Origin: Neelides folsomi
Lineage: Eukaryota; Arthropoda; Collembola; Neelipleona; Neelidae
Direction of reading: 5' to 3'
Length of the DNA stretch: 64,000 nucleotides
NCBI GenBank assembly: GCA_034687125.1
Contig: JAQGBZ010000016.1
Coordinates: 248,001-312,000, forward strand
The notes beneath the pieces were generated by a model. That model searched no databases. It was not told the origin of the DNA and worked only from the letters and a program-made list of their open reading frames with translations. This document shows positions 40,801 through 52,781 of the stretch, in pieces. The first letter of the stretch is position 1. Every line of letters starts with the position of its first letter. A program made the position numbers and the translations under genes.

Positions 40801-43800
40801 ATTTTAGCAAATTAAATAAAATGACCAATTGAATTGTTTATAGGCCGTACAACATATGATGGAGCTTCCGCTCAATCTCCTTGTTGTCAACTTGGCACAA
40901 ACTCCCAATTGGGAATTTTGTTCTGAGATTGTCAACATGGTCTCACGAACATATCGCACTGCTAAGCAGAGTCGAATTCGATATGAATCTTTCGTGGGAC
41001 CACGAGAGGAAGGAAAGCTCGTCCAAATCGAAACGCAGCAGCCGCCAGCAAAGAAGTCGAAAAAGAAGCCTCCGTTGATCAAAGGACAACCACAAGCCCC
41101 ATCGAAGCCTGCCAGACTCCTCAAAACTTCTCAGATGATGATACAAGACAACAATAGTCAAATTTCAGCACTTTTCAATTCTAAATTTGACTTTATTAAG
41201 GGTGTGGCAGCGAAGCGAAATGCTCCCAAACCTGTCGCTTGCTCTCCTGCCTTCAAAGTCTTTAAACAAACAGCAATCTTTCAAGAACATGGAATTGCAT
41301 TTGACAATCCCCTCTCGGCCACTTCTATAGCCCAAGCCCGGTATGATCGAATTCAATTGGAACGAAAGAGGATTATCCAAGCTCAACAAGCCCAAGCCGC
41401 TCAAAATTTAACAACAGTTCCTTCTGGTGGAAGTTCGCCTGGTACTCAGGCTTCAGCTCAAACTCCACCATCCAGTTCTCCCATAACGAGCACAGTTCCA
41501 AGTCCAATCCTCGCGTCTTCTCCAGCTACTGCTAGCGAGGTGGTTCAAAAAGCTCGAATTTCTGCTGGTGCTGTGAGTTTGGGAGGACTTAATCAACCAC
41601 CTGTGGTTACACGTGGTATCATGCCAATTGTCATTACATCAAATGCTTCATCAACCAGTTTGGGAGAGTTGATGTCAAGGAGTGGAGCTACTACTGGACA
41701 AATTGTCACTACAACAAATGCACCGCAAGCTAAGAGACAATATTCGGTTGTTCCAAGTTCACAAGCGGCCAAACCCACCGGAGGGAAAACACCTCCAACG
41801 GTGAGGCAAACAAATCCGCAAACCTTATCTGTTTCCACAATGTCTACCACAGCTCCGCACCTTCTCCAATATGTATCCAAGAACAGTAGCCATATTGTTG
41901 TCCAGCAAGTGGGACAACAACAATCTGGTGGGATTTTACAACCGTCCTCACCCGCCTCTCAGCCAAACGTCCTTCAACAGAAGGCTCCTACCATGACCTC
42001 TAAACCATCACCGATAACTGTGACCACAGCTACTGTAGTGACCACGACGACGAACACGAGTTCCTCTACGGTTCCACCAGTTCATTTAGTTCCTTCCTCT
42101 GCCACGGCCGGTAAAGGAACACAAAAGGGCCGTGTTGGCCAAACGACTGGGATCTTTGCCCGGAATATGATGCCATTTGTTCTGTCAAACGCTTCAACGA
42201 TGTCAACGGCCAATTTGAACGAGTTAATTGCTAGGGGAAGTGTGGGGGTGATTTCTCCAGCAAATGCTCCTGCCGTCTCGGCCACTGCTACTCCAAAGCG
42301 ATATTCAATGACGGCTCAACCTCACTATCAGATCATCACACAGAATCAGAAAGGAGGGGCGAAAATTGGACCTGTGAGAGTCTCCACAGCTTCAGCTGTG
42401 GTCCAACAACAACAACAAGCGTCTGCAGCGGCTAGTGGAGGGACCATTGGAGCAGCATCGCATATGGTCCAATATGTTGCACAGAAAAGTCAAATTGTAG
42501 TTCAACAACAACCGATTCAAGTGAGCCAAAAAGGAGCCAAAACAACGGCGAGTTTCCAAACTGTTGTTTCATCATCTCAAGTTGTCACCATTCCGGCACC
42601 CATGGGACTTTCGGTGTCTTCTCCAACCCAAGTTGTAAGTTCTATCAGTGGAACAGCGAGCGAAGCAGTGCAAAAGGCCAAACTCGCTGCTGGCCAACAG
42701 AGTGGCCTTTACCCTACGAGAAACATGATGCCAATTGTTCTGTCACAGGGGAATCAGAACACTAATTTGTCGGAATTGATTGCACGGGGTGTCATTGCCC
42801 CCACTTCTGGATCGTCGGTCGTTCCCGCAAAACGACAATATTCGGTATTAGTAAGAATGATTTTCCTCACTTTCCTAAATATATTAACATTTTATAAATT
42901 ATTTATATATATAATACTTTAATGATCAGTAAAGGTTTTATTGGATATTAAAAATTGGAAATTGATTGAGTGCAGGCGAGGACGGTGGCTACCACAGGTG
43001 CAATGGGCCAAGCGAGTACTACGTTGACATCCAGTGGCGGAGGACCTCAAGTTATCCAGTACACTTCAGGGAAGAATCCAATTCTTCTCCAACAGCAACA
43101 ACCCATTCAGATTCAACAGCAAGGAGGTGGGGCCAAAGGGCAAACTGTCGTTTTGTCTTCTGGACTTGCTCAAGCTCTTGGAGCTCCGTTGGAACCTCCT
43201 TCTACTGGACCACTTGCTTCCTCACTCATTGGCTCACCGAGTGTTTCCCTTTCACAGTCAACCTTAATCCAACAGCCAAATGTACCTCAAGTTCAGCGGA
43301 CAATTAAGATGCAGGTAAAATATCAAGTTTTTTTTCATTTCGGCTTATTGCTTAAGAATTTATTAATATTTGCCTATTTAATCAATTTCAATTGATTCAA
43401 TTATTCTTGAATGAACCTTTAGTTGGTAAAGCAACATACTGTGGGGGGGAAAACGGTGACAAGACCAGTGTCAGACGCAGAGGTTGCAGTTTTTCTTAAA
43501 CAACATGGAATTACACAGTCTCGATTGGCATTTAATCAGCAGGCATCACAGGCGGTCAAAACTACAATGGCTCCAACTAGGGCAGGAGGCGCCACGGCTT
43601 CACAAATAATTTCACCTGCTAATCTTCAGGTGATTTTAATAAATATTATGAATTATGAATATGGGGGGCATTAAATATGATGAATTTTTTTATCTATCCT
43701 TGTTTATATTATTGTATATACATAATTTAATATTTTTTTCAATTTATTTTTAGAAACTCGGATTTCAAGTTCAGACCAGTGGAACCGGATCTGCACCTGT

Positions 43801-44266
43801 TGCGACCATTGTCAAAGCTCCTGTATCACAAGGCGGTGGAACAGGACCGGGCTTGGTTCCATTTGCATTGTCACAAGTTAAGACCTTGGTACTTCAACAA
43901 GGTTTAAATCAACCGGTGTCTTTTCGCCTTCACACCCCCACGACTTCCTCTGGGACTTCTCAGATACCACCAATATCATCACAATCGTCGAACCCACTTT
44001 TGGCCCAAGGGATACCAATCATCCAACAATCCCAACAGCAGCAGGCAATGATGAATCCAATGATGTTCCCGGTCATGGGTCAACAACAAGGGTTGGCTGG
44101 TCAAACTACATCACGTCCAACTACGCCTGCATCGGTCACTTCTGAGTCGCCTCAGAATGCTGACATTCAATCAAAGATTGAAGAGCCAAATAAAGACTCA
44201 TCCATCACATTTGATCCTTCTGTTATTGAGACTCTCCAAGGACCTCAAATTGAGAGTAATCCATAA
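28847..44266 (+). CDS. EP400: Domino/EP400-family SWR1-type chromatin remodelling ATPase
   Basis: ATPase of the TIP60/SWR1-type complex that exchanges H2A.Z; nuclear. Thirty exons, from 28847-29092 through 43754-44266, join in frame to 3656 residues. All junctions were traced and the frame closes. In order: N-terminal helix; Ser/Thr/Pro-rich region; HSA domain (about residues 500-620, [10 protein letters not shown]-like [12 protein letters not shown]); acidic stretches; SNF2 N-lobe from about 915 with DEMGLGKT and DEAQ; a long insertion typical of the INO80/SWR1 class; helicase C-lobe (exons 19-20, [26 protein letters not shown]). Exon 23 carries AT-hooks and an acidic tract. A 36-nt microexon, [15 protein letters not shown], and a SANT domain ([19 protein letters not shown]...NWEF...[12 protein letters not shown]) follow. 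The C-terminus is Gln/Ser/Thr-rich. The ATG at 28847 is the first plausible start; an upstream exon is possible. Confidence 0.95.
37148..38384 (+). other. AT-hook and acidic low-complexity part of EP400 exon 23
   Basis: Exon 23 encodes at least four AT-hook-like cores: [34 protein letters not shown] and [10 protein letters not shown]. Between the third and fourth lies a run of about 100 residues almost wholly Glu, with some Gly, Val and Asp, encoded by GAAGAG/GAGGAG repeats at about 37720-38020, then a Lys-rich block. AT-hooks bind the minor groove of AT-rich DNA; acidic tracts often contact histones. The purine-only strand is a replication-slippage hotspot, so length may vary between individuals or assemblies. 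Confidence 0.85.
38385..38427 (+). terminator. Possible intronic stop and poly(A) signals of a short EP400 form
   Basis: If the exon 23 donor (AAG|GTAATT) is not used, the frame adds four residues and stops at TAA 38397-38399. AATAAA follows at 38418-38423 and again at 38422-38427. Intron 23 is 957 nt, the longest in the gene. The product would keep the ATPase but lose the SANT and Gln-rich regions. Confidence 0.4.
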
Positions 44267-44849
44267 CAATTTTCAATTAACTTAGTTTACTTCTTTTTTT
44301 ATCTCTGAATTATGAATGACATATATATTTGAGTGTACATTATCCTATGTACTTAGTTATCACTTTAAGAATTGACTTCACATGATCTATCTCATGCATT
44401 ATATACTTATTTCAATGTTTTTTTTAATTCCTAGACTTTATATATGATATGTATTATGTTACATACTCTCAAAAACTAAGTAGGCTATTTCTTACGTATT
44501 TTACTATTACTAGTTTATAGTTTTATACGTAATTTTAACTTTTTTAAACATCACATATATATACTATACTTCGTGTTTATGATATTCCCTTACATGCAAA
44601 GTGTACCTTTTGACTAATATAATATGCAACGCAACGAATGAATAAATTATTAAAAAATGAATCGTCAATTAATTAACTTTGGGCGTTGCCGTGTTTTATT
44701 GTATTAAGGGCATTATTTTCATTTTTAAATCATAATCCATATACCTAAGTATAAACACATTTTATAGGAATTTTAGTTGAAAGTAGAAGTAATATACTCC
44801 ATATTATAAAGGTTATTTGACTATTAAATTAATAAATGACTCAATAGAA
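44267..44849. other. Convergent 3' spacer between EP400 and WASHC4
   Basis: 583 bp of AT-rich DNA shared by the 3' ends of two genes pointing at each other. No coding sequence seen. Confidence 0.7.
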
Positions 44850-47800
44850 CTAAAGAGGAATAGCGGAATGTTGAAAAAACGTTCTCGCTGAAGAGAGACT
44901 AAATTGCAAAAGACGAAATTCTTCAAAGAGTAGATGATGTCTTTTGGCTGTCAAGCTGCTCGCATTTTGCAACTTTTCATCTTTCCTTGCTTCGCTGATG
45001 ATCTTCATGGCCTTTTGCTTTTCGTCTTCGTGGTGTTTCGTTGCAATGGCAAACCAATGGAGGCTGTCGAATTCCTCGTCTTGGTCCATCACTTTCAATA
45101 GATAAGCAACCCCTGCAGAATGAATAATAAAGATATAAAGATAGTTATAGTAATGTAATTACAGCAATTAGCATCGTATGCAACAAACATCATTTATATC
45201 ATTATTATTATCTAGCTTATTGTTATTTGTATTTGACTTACCCATGGGGAATCCATCATCGGTGAAGACATTGCTAGTCGTAGCTTTTTTCATTAATTTT
45301 TCTTTACAAGATCGCATATGGTCAACATAGGAAAGAGTCAATGCTGGGATGATAACATAAAAATTCTTAAGATGTTCGTTCCTAAAAGCAATAATAAAAG
45401 TTAGTTTCTATATTTACCACAACCTTGAGTTGGTTAAAATCGTTAATTAATATAAAAGAACTTTAAACAATTTACCCTTCATCCAAACATGCTGTACGGA
45501 ATGGAGTGACAAGGAGAGAGAAATAATCCGCTCCTCCTGAAAATGAAGATGTTAAGGTTGAGAGGGAAATATCCACATTCCTCCCGGCTTCTTCCAATTC
45601 CTTTTCCACATCCTTCACATTTCCGAGAAGATCCTTGAAAGTTGGGATATCTTCAAGGTCTGGAACGAAACGACATCCCGAAGCCAAGAAATGCAAACCA
45701 CCTGATCTTACAAGCCTCACGAATCTACATTTTTGTAAAAATCATTCCTTTCACATTTATCCTTATTAGTGCGGACTGACATTTAATGTATTTAATTGAC
45801 AATTAAGTAAATAGCAAATACCCAAGAGCGTTTCCAATTTGCGTGATGAGTATTCTGAAATGATCTAAACGCGAGAGTTGGTCTGGGTTCAACCCTCGAC
45901 GGAATCCTTGTTGGAACTTGTAAGCTTTCTCATAGGTGTAATTGGATGGGGGTTGTTGTGAAGGATTTCGCCCTTCTTGTCGTCTTTGCTTCATTTCGCG
46001 AGCGTCTTTGGCTAACTTTGATTTGATTTGTTCTCCGTAAAGGAATTGGCGAAGAGCGGAGATTTTTGACTTGAGGAACACATAAGTGGAGTTGACGATG
46101 GTGTTGGCCATTCCTGGCCCGTGAGTTCTCATTGAATTGGCCAAATGACGAATGTTGACCGTATCAAGATGTTTGTTGGGTGAAGAGACTTGGACGAACA
46201 CTTGATTGTTTAAATTATAGCTGAATTCCATTACAAATTTCCCAAGGTTCCGAACAATTTCCAATATGTCGAGACCCTGAAGGAAATTCAATTGAGTATT
46301 CCCAGATTTAACAATTTAAATGATGAATAAATAATTAGAAATAAGTAATTTAATTAATGAGATAAATGTAATAAAGTCCTTATGAACCTGTTCTAAAGAA
46401 TGACCGGGTAAATGATCTTCAAGAATTGTCAAATTATATTTTTTCTTAGCTAAAACTCTCATTGTTGAATAAGACTGCCAATCGTGCAAGGCAACTGAAG
46501 CCAAATTGTAGAATGTTTTGCTCAAATATCTTTCAACCTTTGAATCAAAACATTATTGATTAAATAAAATGAGAATTGTATTATCATTACATTGAACAAT
46601 AACAATATGTAATTAGTATTTATGTATTAATATTATTGGTAATTGTTGATTACAATTTGTCTGAGGCAAACTTTCCGATTTTTGAATGGGAATGAAAGAG
46701 TTGCAACAAGTGTTGGAAGCTGTTTGGACGGCATGCGAAACGGTGAAATTTGACTCGTTTTTGACTGAAGGTGGGAATGAGTAAGAAGCCTTAAATCCGT
46801 TTCAACATCTGAACAAAGTTTTTCCTCGATCTCACTTTTCAAAAATCCCTCCATGTCAGCAAGGAAGGGCGGAATCGAAAGCGGATGGGTTTGATTGAGA
46901 AGTCGGAGACAATCGTCGACAAGGAGAAAAAACGACCCCAATTTCCCAACATCCCCATTCTCATACAGGGAAGCGAAATAAGAAGGGAGGATGACTCGAT
47001 GCCAAAAAAGAGCCGATCCATCGGCCAACTCATCCACACGATGTTGCATGTTCAAAAGTGTGACGATCTGATCCAGAGAATTCCCGATGTTGAACACGAA
47101 ATCGTCTTTTTCCTTCCCACGCCACAACTTGATGGTCAACCCGGCAGCCCATTCAAATGCTAGCCGACCTACGATTGTGACATTTCTCGAAGGTCGACCG
47201 CGTCTCAAAGCTCCATCTAATTGATTGAGCAGTCGATGAACTTCCTCTCGACATTCAATTTTCCCTGCCTCAACGGCCCTTCGAAACCTCACGACATTTT
47301 GTAATGCAATGTAGGTCCGATTTTGGACGATGAGATTGATCGAGCTAGTAATTTGCACATTGAATCGAAAGAAGATGGCTTGGATGGTTTTGAGCACTTG
47401 GAGTATTTGGCATAACTGGTTTACCAATTGCTTGGTCAGAGAACGTCCCAATGTGGCGTGGAGGTTGAGGAGAAGACGAAAGTCGAGAGAGAGACGTTGG
47501 GCAAATCCAAGCCCTTGAGAGAGCAAATTCCATCGTTTGGACAAGTCTTGCTGGGACAGTTGGCTCGCTCTTTTTCCTACGAACGTCTCTTGGACGCGAC
47601 AAGTCCAAGCGGCTAAGGCAATTTGTTCGGTTGACAAGTCAGAGCCCAATTTGGCCACTTTGGATTGGAGGAAGGCGTGGCGGGCAGTGGCCTGGTCGGC
47701 GGCTTTCCTCGGCTGCTCAATCGCCTTCCCCACGGGGAAGGAAGCAATGAAAACATCAGGAGCCCATACTGTCGATCCTCCAACATGGACAGATGGGATT

Positions 47801-48858
47801 TTCTTCAACGGCTCCCACACAGTCCGGAACAACTTTTTCTCCTCGATCACAGCCCCAAACAAATGAGTAGCGAAAATGAAGAGAGCTGACAATGACACAG
47901 GACGGAATTCATCCGACCCATCCAAAAAATCTTTATCCAAATTTTCCCCTAAATGGCCGCATTGATGAACAAATCGATCGGCCAAGGTTGAATTCTTCCC
48001 AAGAGTTTTCCCCAAATTCTTTTGCACTTTATCGAGAACGGATCGGAACATCCGTCCAGCCATCACATCCGTGTCAAGCTCTATGAGGGCTTTCTCGTGG
48101 GCCAAAAGGTCATCTGCAGCTACACCGAAAGTCTTCGAATCAGCCCTCACTGATTTGATCATTCTTTTGTACATGGTCCAATGTTCTTGCAGCGTTGTCT
48201 GCGATCCGATAATTTCATCCAATATGACTAGGAACCCGAGGAGATCGCCAAGTGCTCTGAAGAAAGAAGGGATGTTCGTCCCGGCGACTGGGACAACGTA
48301 CGGGAGGGAGTCTTTGAACAAAGTCCCCAATTGTTCTGTGGCATGAATGACAAGGGCGGTGACGGCCGTGGAGAAGACCAGGAGTTGTTTGAGCAGCGGA
48401 AGGAACGAGGCGATGGAGACATGAGCAGCCCCTTCACAGGCCGACTGAGACTCGTCGTCGATGGTCGTGGTCGTCTCTCCGTAGAACACTAGGTTCATGA
48501 GGAAGTCTCCCACTCCTTCACGTCGCATCTCCTCCAGTTGACCCACGAGGGTCGAAAGGACGAACAGAACTTTTTCAACTTCTCCCGCATCCTCCTCGGT
48601 GGCGAAGATGATGTTGGGGAGGGTGGCTGAATCAGGATCCGACGGTCTGTCAACCGTCAACTCAATGCAGTCCGAAGAGAGGTCAAAAAGGAAATTGGCA
48701 AAGGCATGACGTGAAGAAAGGTCGCTGAATGACTTGCGACTCTTTTTATCTTTCAGGAGATCTTGGAGAAGGGAGGAATATCCGTCCAAGAAGTTGGTAA
48801 ATTGTCGTAAATATTTCTCATTGAGTGACTGGTGAGCCACGACCTCGGCTTCGTCCAT
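44850..48858 (-). CDS. WASHC4: WASH complex subunit 4 (SWIP, KIAA1033 family)
   Basis: Scaffold subunit of the WASH complex that activates Arp2/3 on endosomes for retromer-dependent sorting. Six exons, in transcript order: 48858-46654, 46537-46388, 46276-45822, 45724-45476, 45381-45242, 45112-44850. They join in frame to 1153 residues (human SWIP 1173). Shared blocks include [24 protein letters not shown] near residue 130, [15 protein letters not shown]-like [113 protein letters not shown] and [10 protein letters not shown]. The ATG at 48856-48858 gives an N-terminus slightly shorter than in vertebrates. The second intron uses a weak GTTCAT donor. It starts 356 bp from Fused, head to head. 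Confidence 0.95.
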
Positions 48859-49214
48859 CCTCCCCTTGAGTATTATGTTAATCACACATTAATTAGACTA
48901 ACTATGACTTATTAACTAATTTCAATAACTAATTTTAGTTTCTTTATTTAAGGTGGGGAAATAAATGATAAACGGTATCAAAAATATGAATTTGAGTAAA
49001 GGCACTTGATTAACGCGCCATTGATCTAATACCTGGCAAAGAATTTCCCTCCTCATTTGACTTTCATTCACATCAAGCAAAAATCAAAGGATTAAATTTT
49101 AAATATAAAATGTGCAAATATAATTATTTATACGTGCAACGGGTTTTCAAAAATTGAGTCTTAAATGAAACAAAATGTTTAACTCACGTTAAGCATAATT
49201 ATTTGACCCGACAA
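48859..49214. promoter_or_regulatory. Short bidirectional promoter region, WASHC4/Fused
   Basis: Only 356 bp separate the start codons of two divergent genes, so both promoters and leaders must fit here unless upstream leader exons exist. The region is AT-rich without a clear TATA/initiator pair in either direction. Confidence 0.65.
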
Positions 49215-52200
49215 ATGGAGCGATACGAAAAATTGGACCCGATCGGGTGCGGATCCTTTGGAAAGGTCTTTTTGGGCAAAAGAAAAGACACTGGAGAAAA
49301 CGTGGCCTTAAAATTCATTTCAAAGGTTAATCGATATTTTTATATTATTTCTTAATCCACCTCCAGGTTTCATGTTTAATTAATCAAATATTCATTAATG
49401 ATTAGGTAAACAAATTGGAGAAGGAGATTGAAGGCATAAGACAAGAATGCGAGTTACAAAAGAGACTTCATCATCGGAACATCATTCAAATGCTCGACTC
49501 ATTCGATACACACGAAGAGGTTTGAAATTATAATTTTTCTATTTAAATTTACAATTTAAATGCTAACTAGTTTTTATTATCCAGATTGTTATTGTTACTG
49601 AACAAGCAGTGATGGATTTGTCAAGGCTTGTTCGACAGCATGGAAGACTGAGCGAGAGTTGTACTCAAAAAATCGCCTGTGATCTCATTTCTGCTCTTCA
49701 TTATCTTCATTCTGAGAGGATTCTGCATCGGGACATTAAGCCGCAAAATATTCTCATTGGGTACGACAGAGTCGCCAAGGTTTGCGACTTTGGATTCGCC
49801 AAAGCTGTCAGCATCGACTCGTACATGTTGACCTCGATTAAAGGAACACCCTTGTACATGGCACCTGAAATTGTCGACCACCAACCTTACGACTATAAAT
49901 CCGACTTTTGGTACTTAAATCATTTATTTAAAAAATATTGTATTTACTGTTGAATTTATCACCTTTTGTTTTCCAATAAATTACTTTACAATTTTTAATT
50001 TATGTTTTGGTTTTTATTTAATTTTTTAAAGGTCACTTGGTTGTATTCTGTATGAGCTTTTAGTTGGAACTTCTCCATTTGATACAAATTCTTTAGGATT
50101 TTTAATTATTAAAATTAAGAAAGAACCGATCATTTGGCCTGATCAGATTAGAAAAGAACCACTTTCTTTTCTTCAGGTAAAATGTGCTTCATTGATTTGC
50201 CTTCTTTTTAAATTATGTACTTTGTTGTTTACTTTGTTCACATTTTAGTATTCCTTAATTTAGATTCGAATATGAAATTATACAAATTAATGTTTGGAAT
50301 TTAAAGGGATTATTAGAAAAGAATCCTGATCAGAGGTTCACATGGAAGGAACTAAAGAAGCATCCGTTTATTCGTGAAGCCCGAATCAACACGGAAGACG
50401 AGAAGGAATATTCATTCACAAAAGATTTGAGTCAGTCTCAAGAATTTGCTAAGAAAGAAGAACGGAAAACTCTTCAAAGAGACATGACCAAACATACAAA
50501 GTTGGTTTAAATTCTAAATAACTTTATTATTAAAAATATTTTCTAAATTTTTCTCATGAGATCATTCAATTAATTTTATTATTCTTCCAGGAAAGTGGTT
50601 AAATTGAAGAAATTGCCTCGTAAGGAGGAAAGTTTGAAAGAAGTTCTCGATCAATTGGAGAAGGGTGACGAAATTTCCCAAATCACAATACAGGCTGAGA
50701 AGTTAAATTTGGAACAAGGTGGGAGCTCATCATCTGTAGAAACCTATTCGTCCCTTTCTGACAATGAAAGTGACGGAGACCAAACTGTAATTGAAAATCG
50801 CGGAAGTCGGGGATATTCCTCTGAAGATCCCTCCATCTTCCCCCTTCTCGTCAGTCGTCGGATGTTGGATCAAGTCCTCCGCTCATCCGATCTTTTCAAT
50901 TTCTTCCCTTTCGAAGCTGATGTAAAACCCATTGAAAGCGAAGAATGGATTCATTTTCTCCTTGTTACAATCAAGGTTCGTGTTCTTAATCTCCTATGTA
51001 TATGTATGTTAGAACTTAAAAAGAATTTACTATTATTTTAAACAGATAAAATGTTTGTTTCAATTAATGTTGAAAATTTAATTCTGTAGGAAGTTGTAGA
51101 AAAACCGGGTCTTTTGAGTGAGAAAGCTTTTCTCACTGTTGTTCTCAATCCGTTGAAAAACCACACATCGACTCCTGGTGTGGTTGAGAATATCGCCACA
51201 TTGTTGTCACTTCCCTTCGCTCAAAAGGAAGACTCACTTGACATGCTTCCTGCGGTCAAGGCATTGTACCTCGACTCAAAAGTCCTCCCTGATCTCCTCT
51301 TTGCTTGTAAAATGACAATTCGAAGAACTGGTTTGCTCAAGAAATCCTCTGCTCAAACAAATGAAATTGCAGCTGTTCTGAGTGCAGAAGATTTAGAAGC
51401 TATGGACAAATGTCTTAGACTTGTAAGTCAAAGTCATTTTAATCTAAATTTAAATCTAACACATAATTTTGCAAAATTTTAAATATATGCAATTTTATGA
51501 ATTTGAATGACTACTTGGATGTTAGTTTTGAGAGGAATAAAAAACTAACATTATTAATTTTCTCTTTTCAGGTTTGTTTCTTGGTGTATTCAGATAAGGA
51601 ATTTGTTGTTCAATTCTGTGATGGCATTTGCGTTCTTAAGACCTTCGGAATTCTACAATTATTTTTGAAATTGGATCGAAGGAAAAGCCGTTTGGCTACG
51701 GACACACTTGCGATTCTTTGCCAAGTCGCTCGTGCTTTTCCTCCAATGATTTTCATCTTGGAACAACTATTTCTAGGTATGTATTGTAAAAAGCATGTCG
51801 ATCATTCTGTATCATCTTTGTTTTAATATTTCAATCTTCTTATTCCTGATTTTACTAAATTTTAGTTGAGAGGGGAGAAGAAGAAGCAGAAATTTGGCGA
51901 CTGCTTTCTCATCCCAATTGGTTAATTCAAGCACGAATGCTTCGAATCCTTGCTTATCTCATCTTACATTCTGATCTCACCCGGGAGTTGATCGAGAAAC
52001 AGCCCAGGAAATTGGGACTAATCCTCAAGACAGCTGCGGCTCATAGAGAAGAAGATGTGAGGAAGGTGAGGGATTGGCTTATATTCGCAATTATGATAGT
52101 TAGGTATTTCAATTAATTCTCATCTCTGTTAATACTGAAATTATTATTCTATCTAAGGCTGGTGGATTTGCTCTTGAAAATCTTCGATATATTGGCCATT

Positions 52201-52244
52201 TAAAGAAATCAGAAGAAAGAGCGTTGAAAAAAGTATGCAGTTGA
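49215..52244 (+). CDS. fu: Fused serine/threonine kinase (STK36), Hedgehog pathway
   Basis: Kinase that works with Smoothened, Cos2/Kif7 and Ci/Gli in arthropod Hedgehog signalling. Ten exons: 49215-49325, 49406-49519, 49585-49910, 50032-50176, 50307-50500, 50591-50975, 51090-51422, 51572-51776, 51866-52065, 52158-52244. They join in frame to 699 residues. The N-terminal kinase begins MERYEKLDPIGCGSFGKVF. It has VALKFISK (ATP lysine), MDLSRLVRQHGRLSE, HRDIKPQNILIG, DFGFA, GTPLYMAPEIV, SLGCILYELLVG and EKNPDQRFTWKELKKHPF. The region after about residue 270 is a regulatory part with poorly conserved linkers and helical repeats in the last 250 residues. It is shorter than Drosophila Fused (about 805) and far shorter than human STK36. 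AATAAA lies 19 nt after the stop. Confidence 0.93.
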
Positions 52245-52781
52245 GAGGATCAGGAGGACAAGAATAAAACACTTGTTGAATACTCGGCATTTAATATATT
52301 ATAACAATTCACTTCTAATTTTGATGTTGTATTTTATTCTTCATTAAAATTTCTCATGTCACATTATCTTTAGTAAATAGTAAATTATTTTATTAGTACT
52401 CTATTAATGTTAAATTAATATTATATCAAATTAAAGCCTTAGGTTACGATTAAATTTTTTTAACTAAATCTTATCATTGTAAAAAATATTGATAGGGTAT
52501 TGCGACAATCGATTAACAAATTACAATTGATAATTTTTATAATGGTACTTATCTTTTTACTTATTTATAAAATTGAATGATGAGGCAAAGCTTTACTCAA
52601 TCTATGTCTTATACTATAATATATTTTGATATGTATGATATTTTATGTAAAATATAATTGATATTTGTCAAGGTTTTTTAAGATATTGGTTATCGCAACT
52701 GTTACAAAGAGCCTTTCCATATTTCGAAATGAAAGAGTCGATTAAAATGAATTAGCGTTTAATTGATTTTCCTTCATTAAA
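52245..52781. other. Spacer between Fused and the astacin gene
   Basis: A 537-bp AT-rich spacer between genes on the same strand. The Fused poly(A) signal lies at 52263-52268. No coding sequence seen; the astacin promoter should lie in the last 200 bp. Confidence 0.65.
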
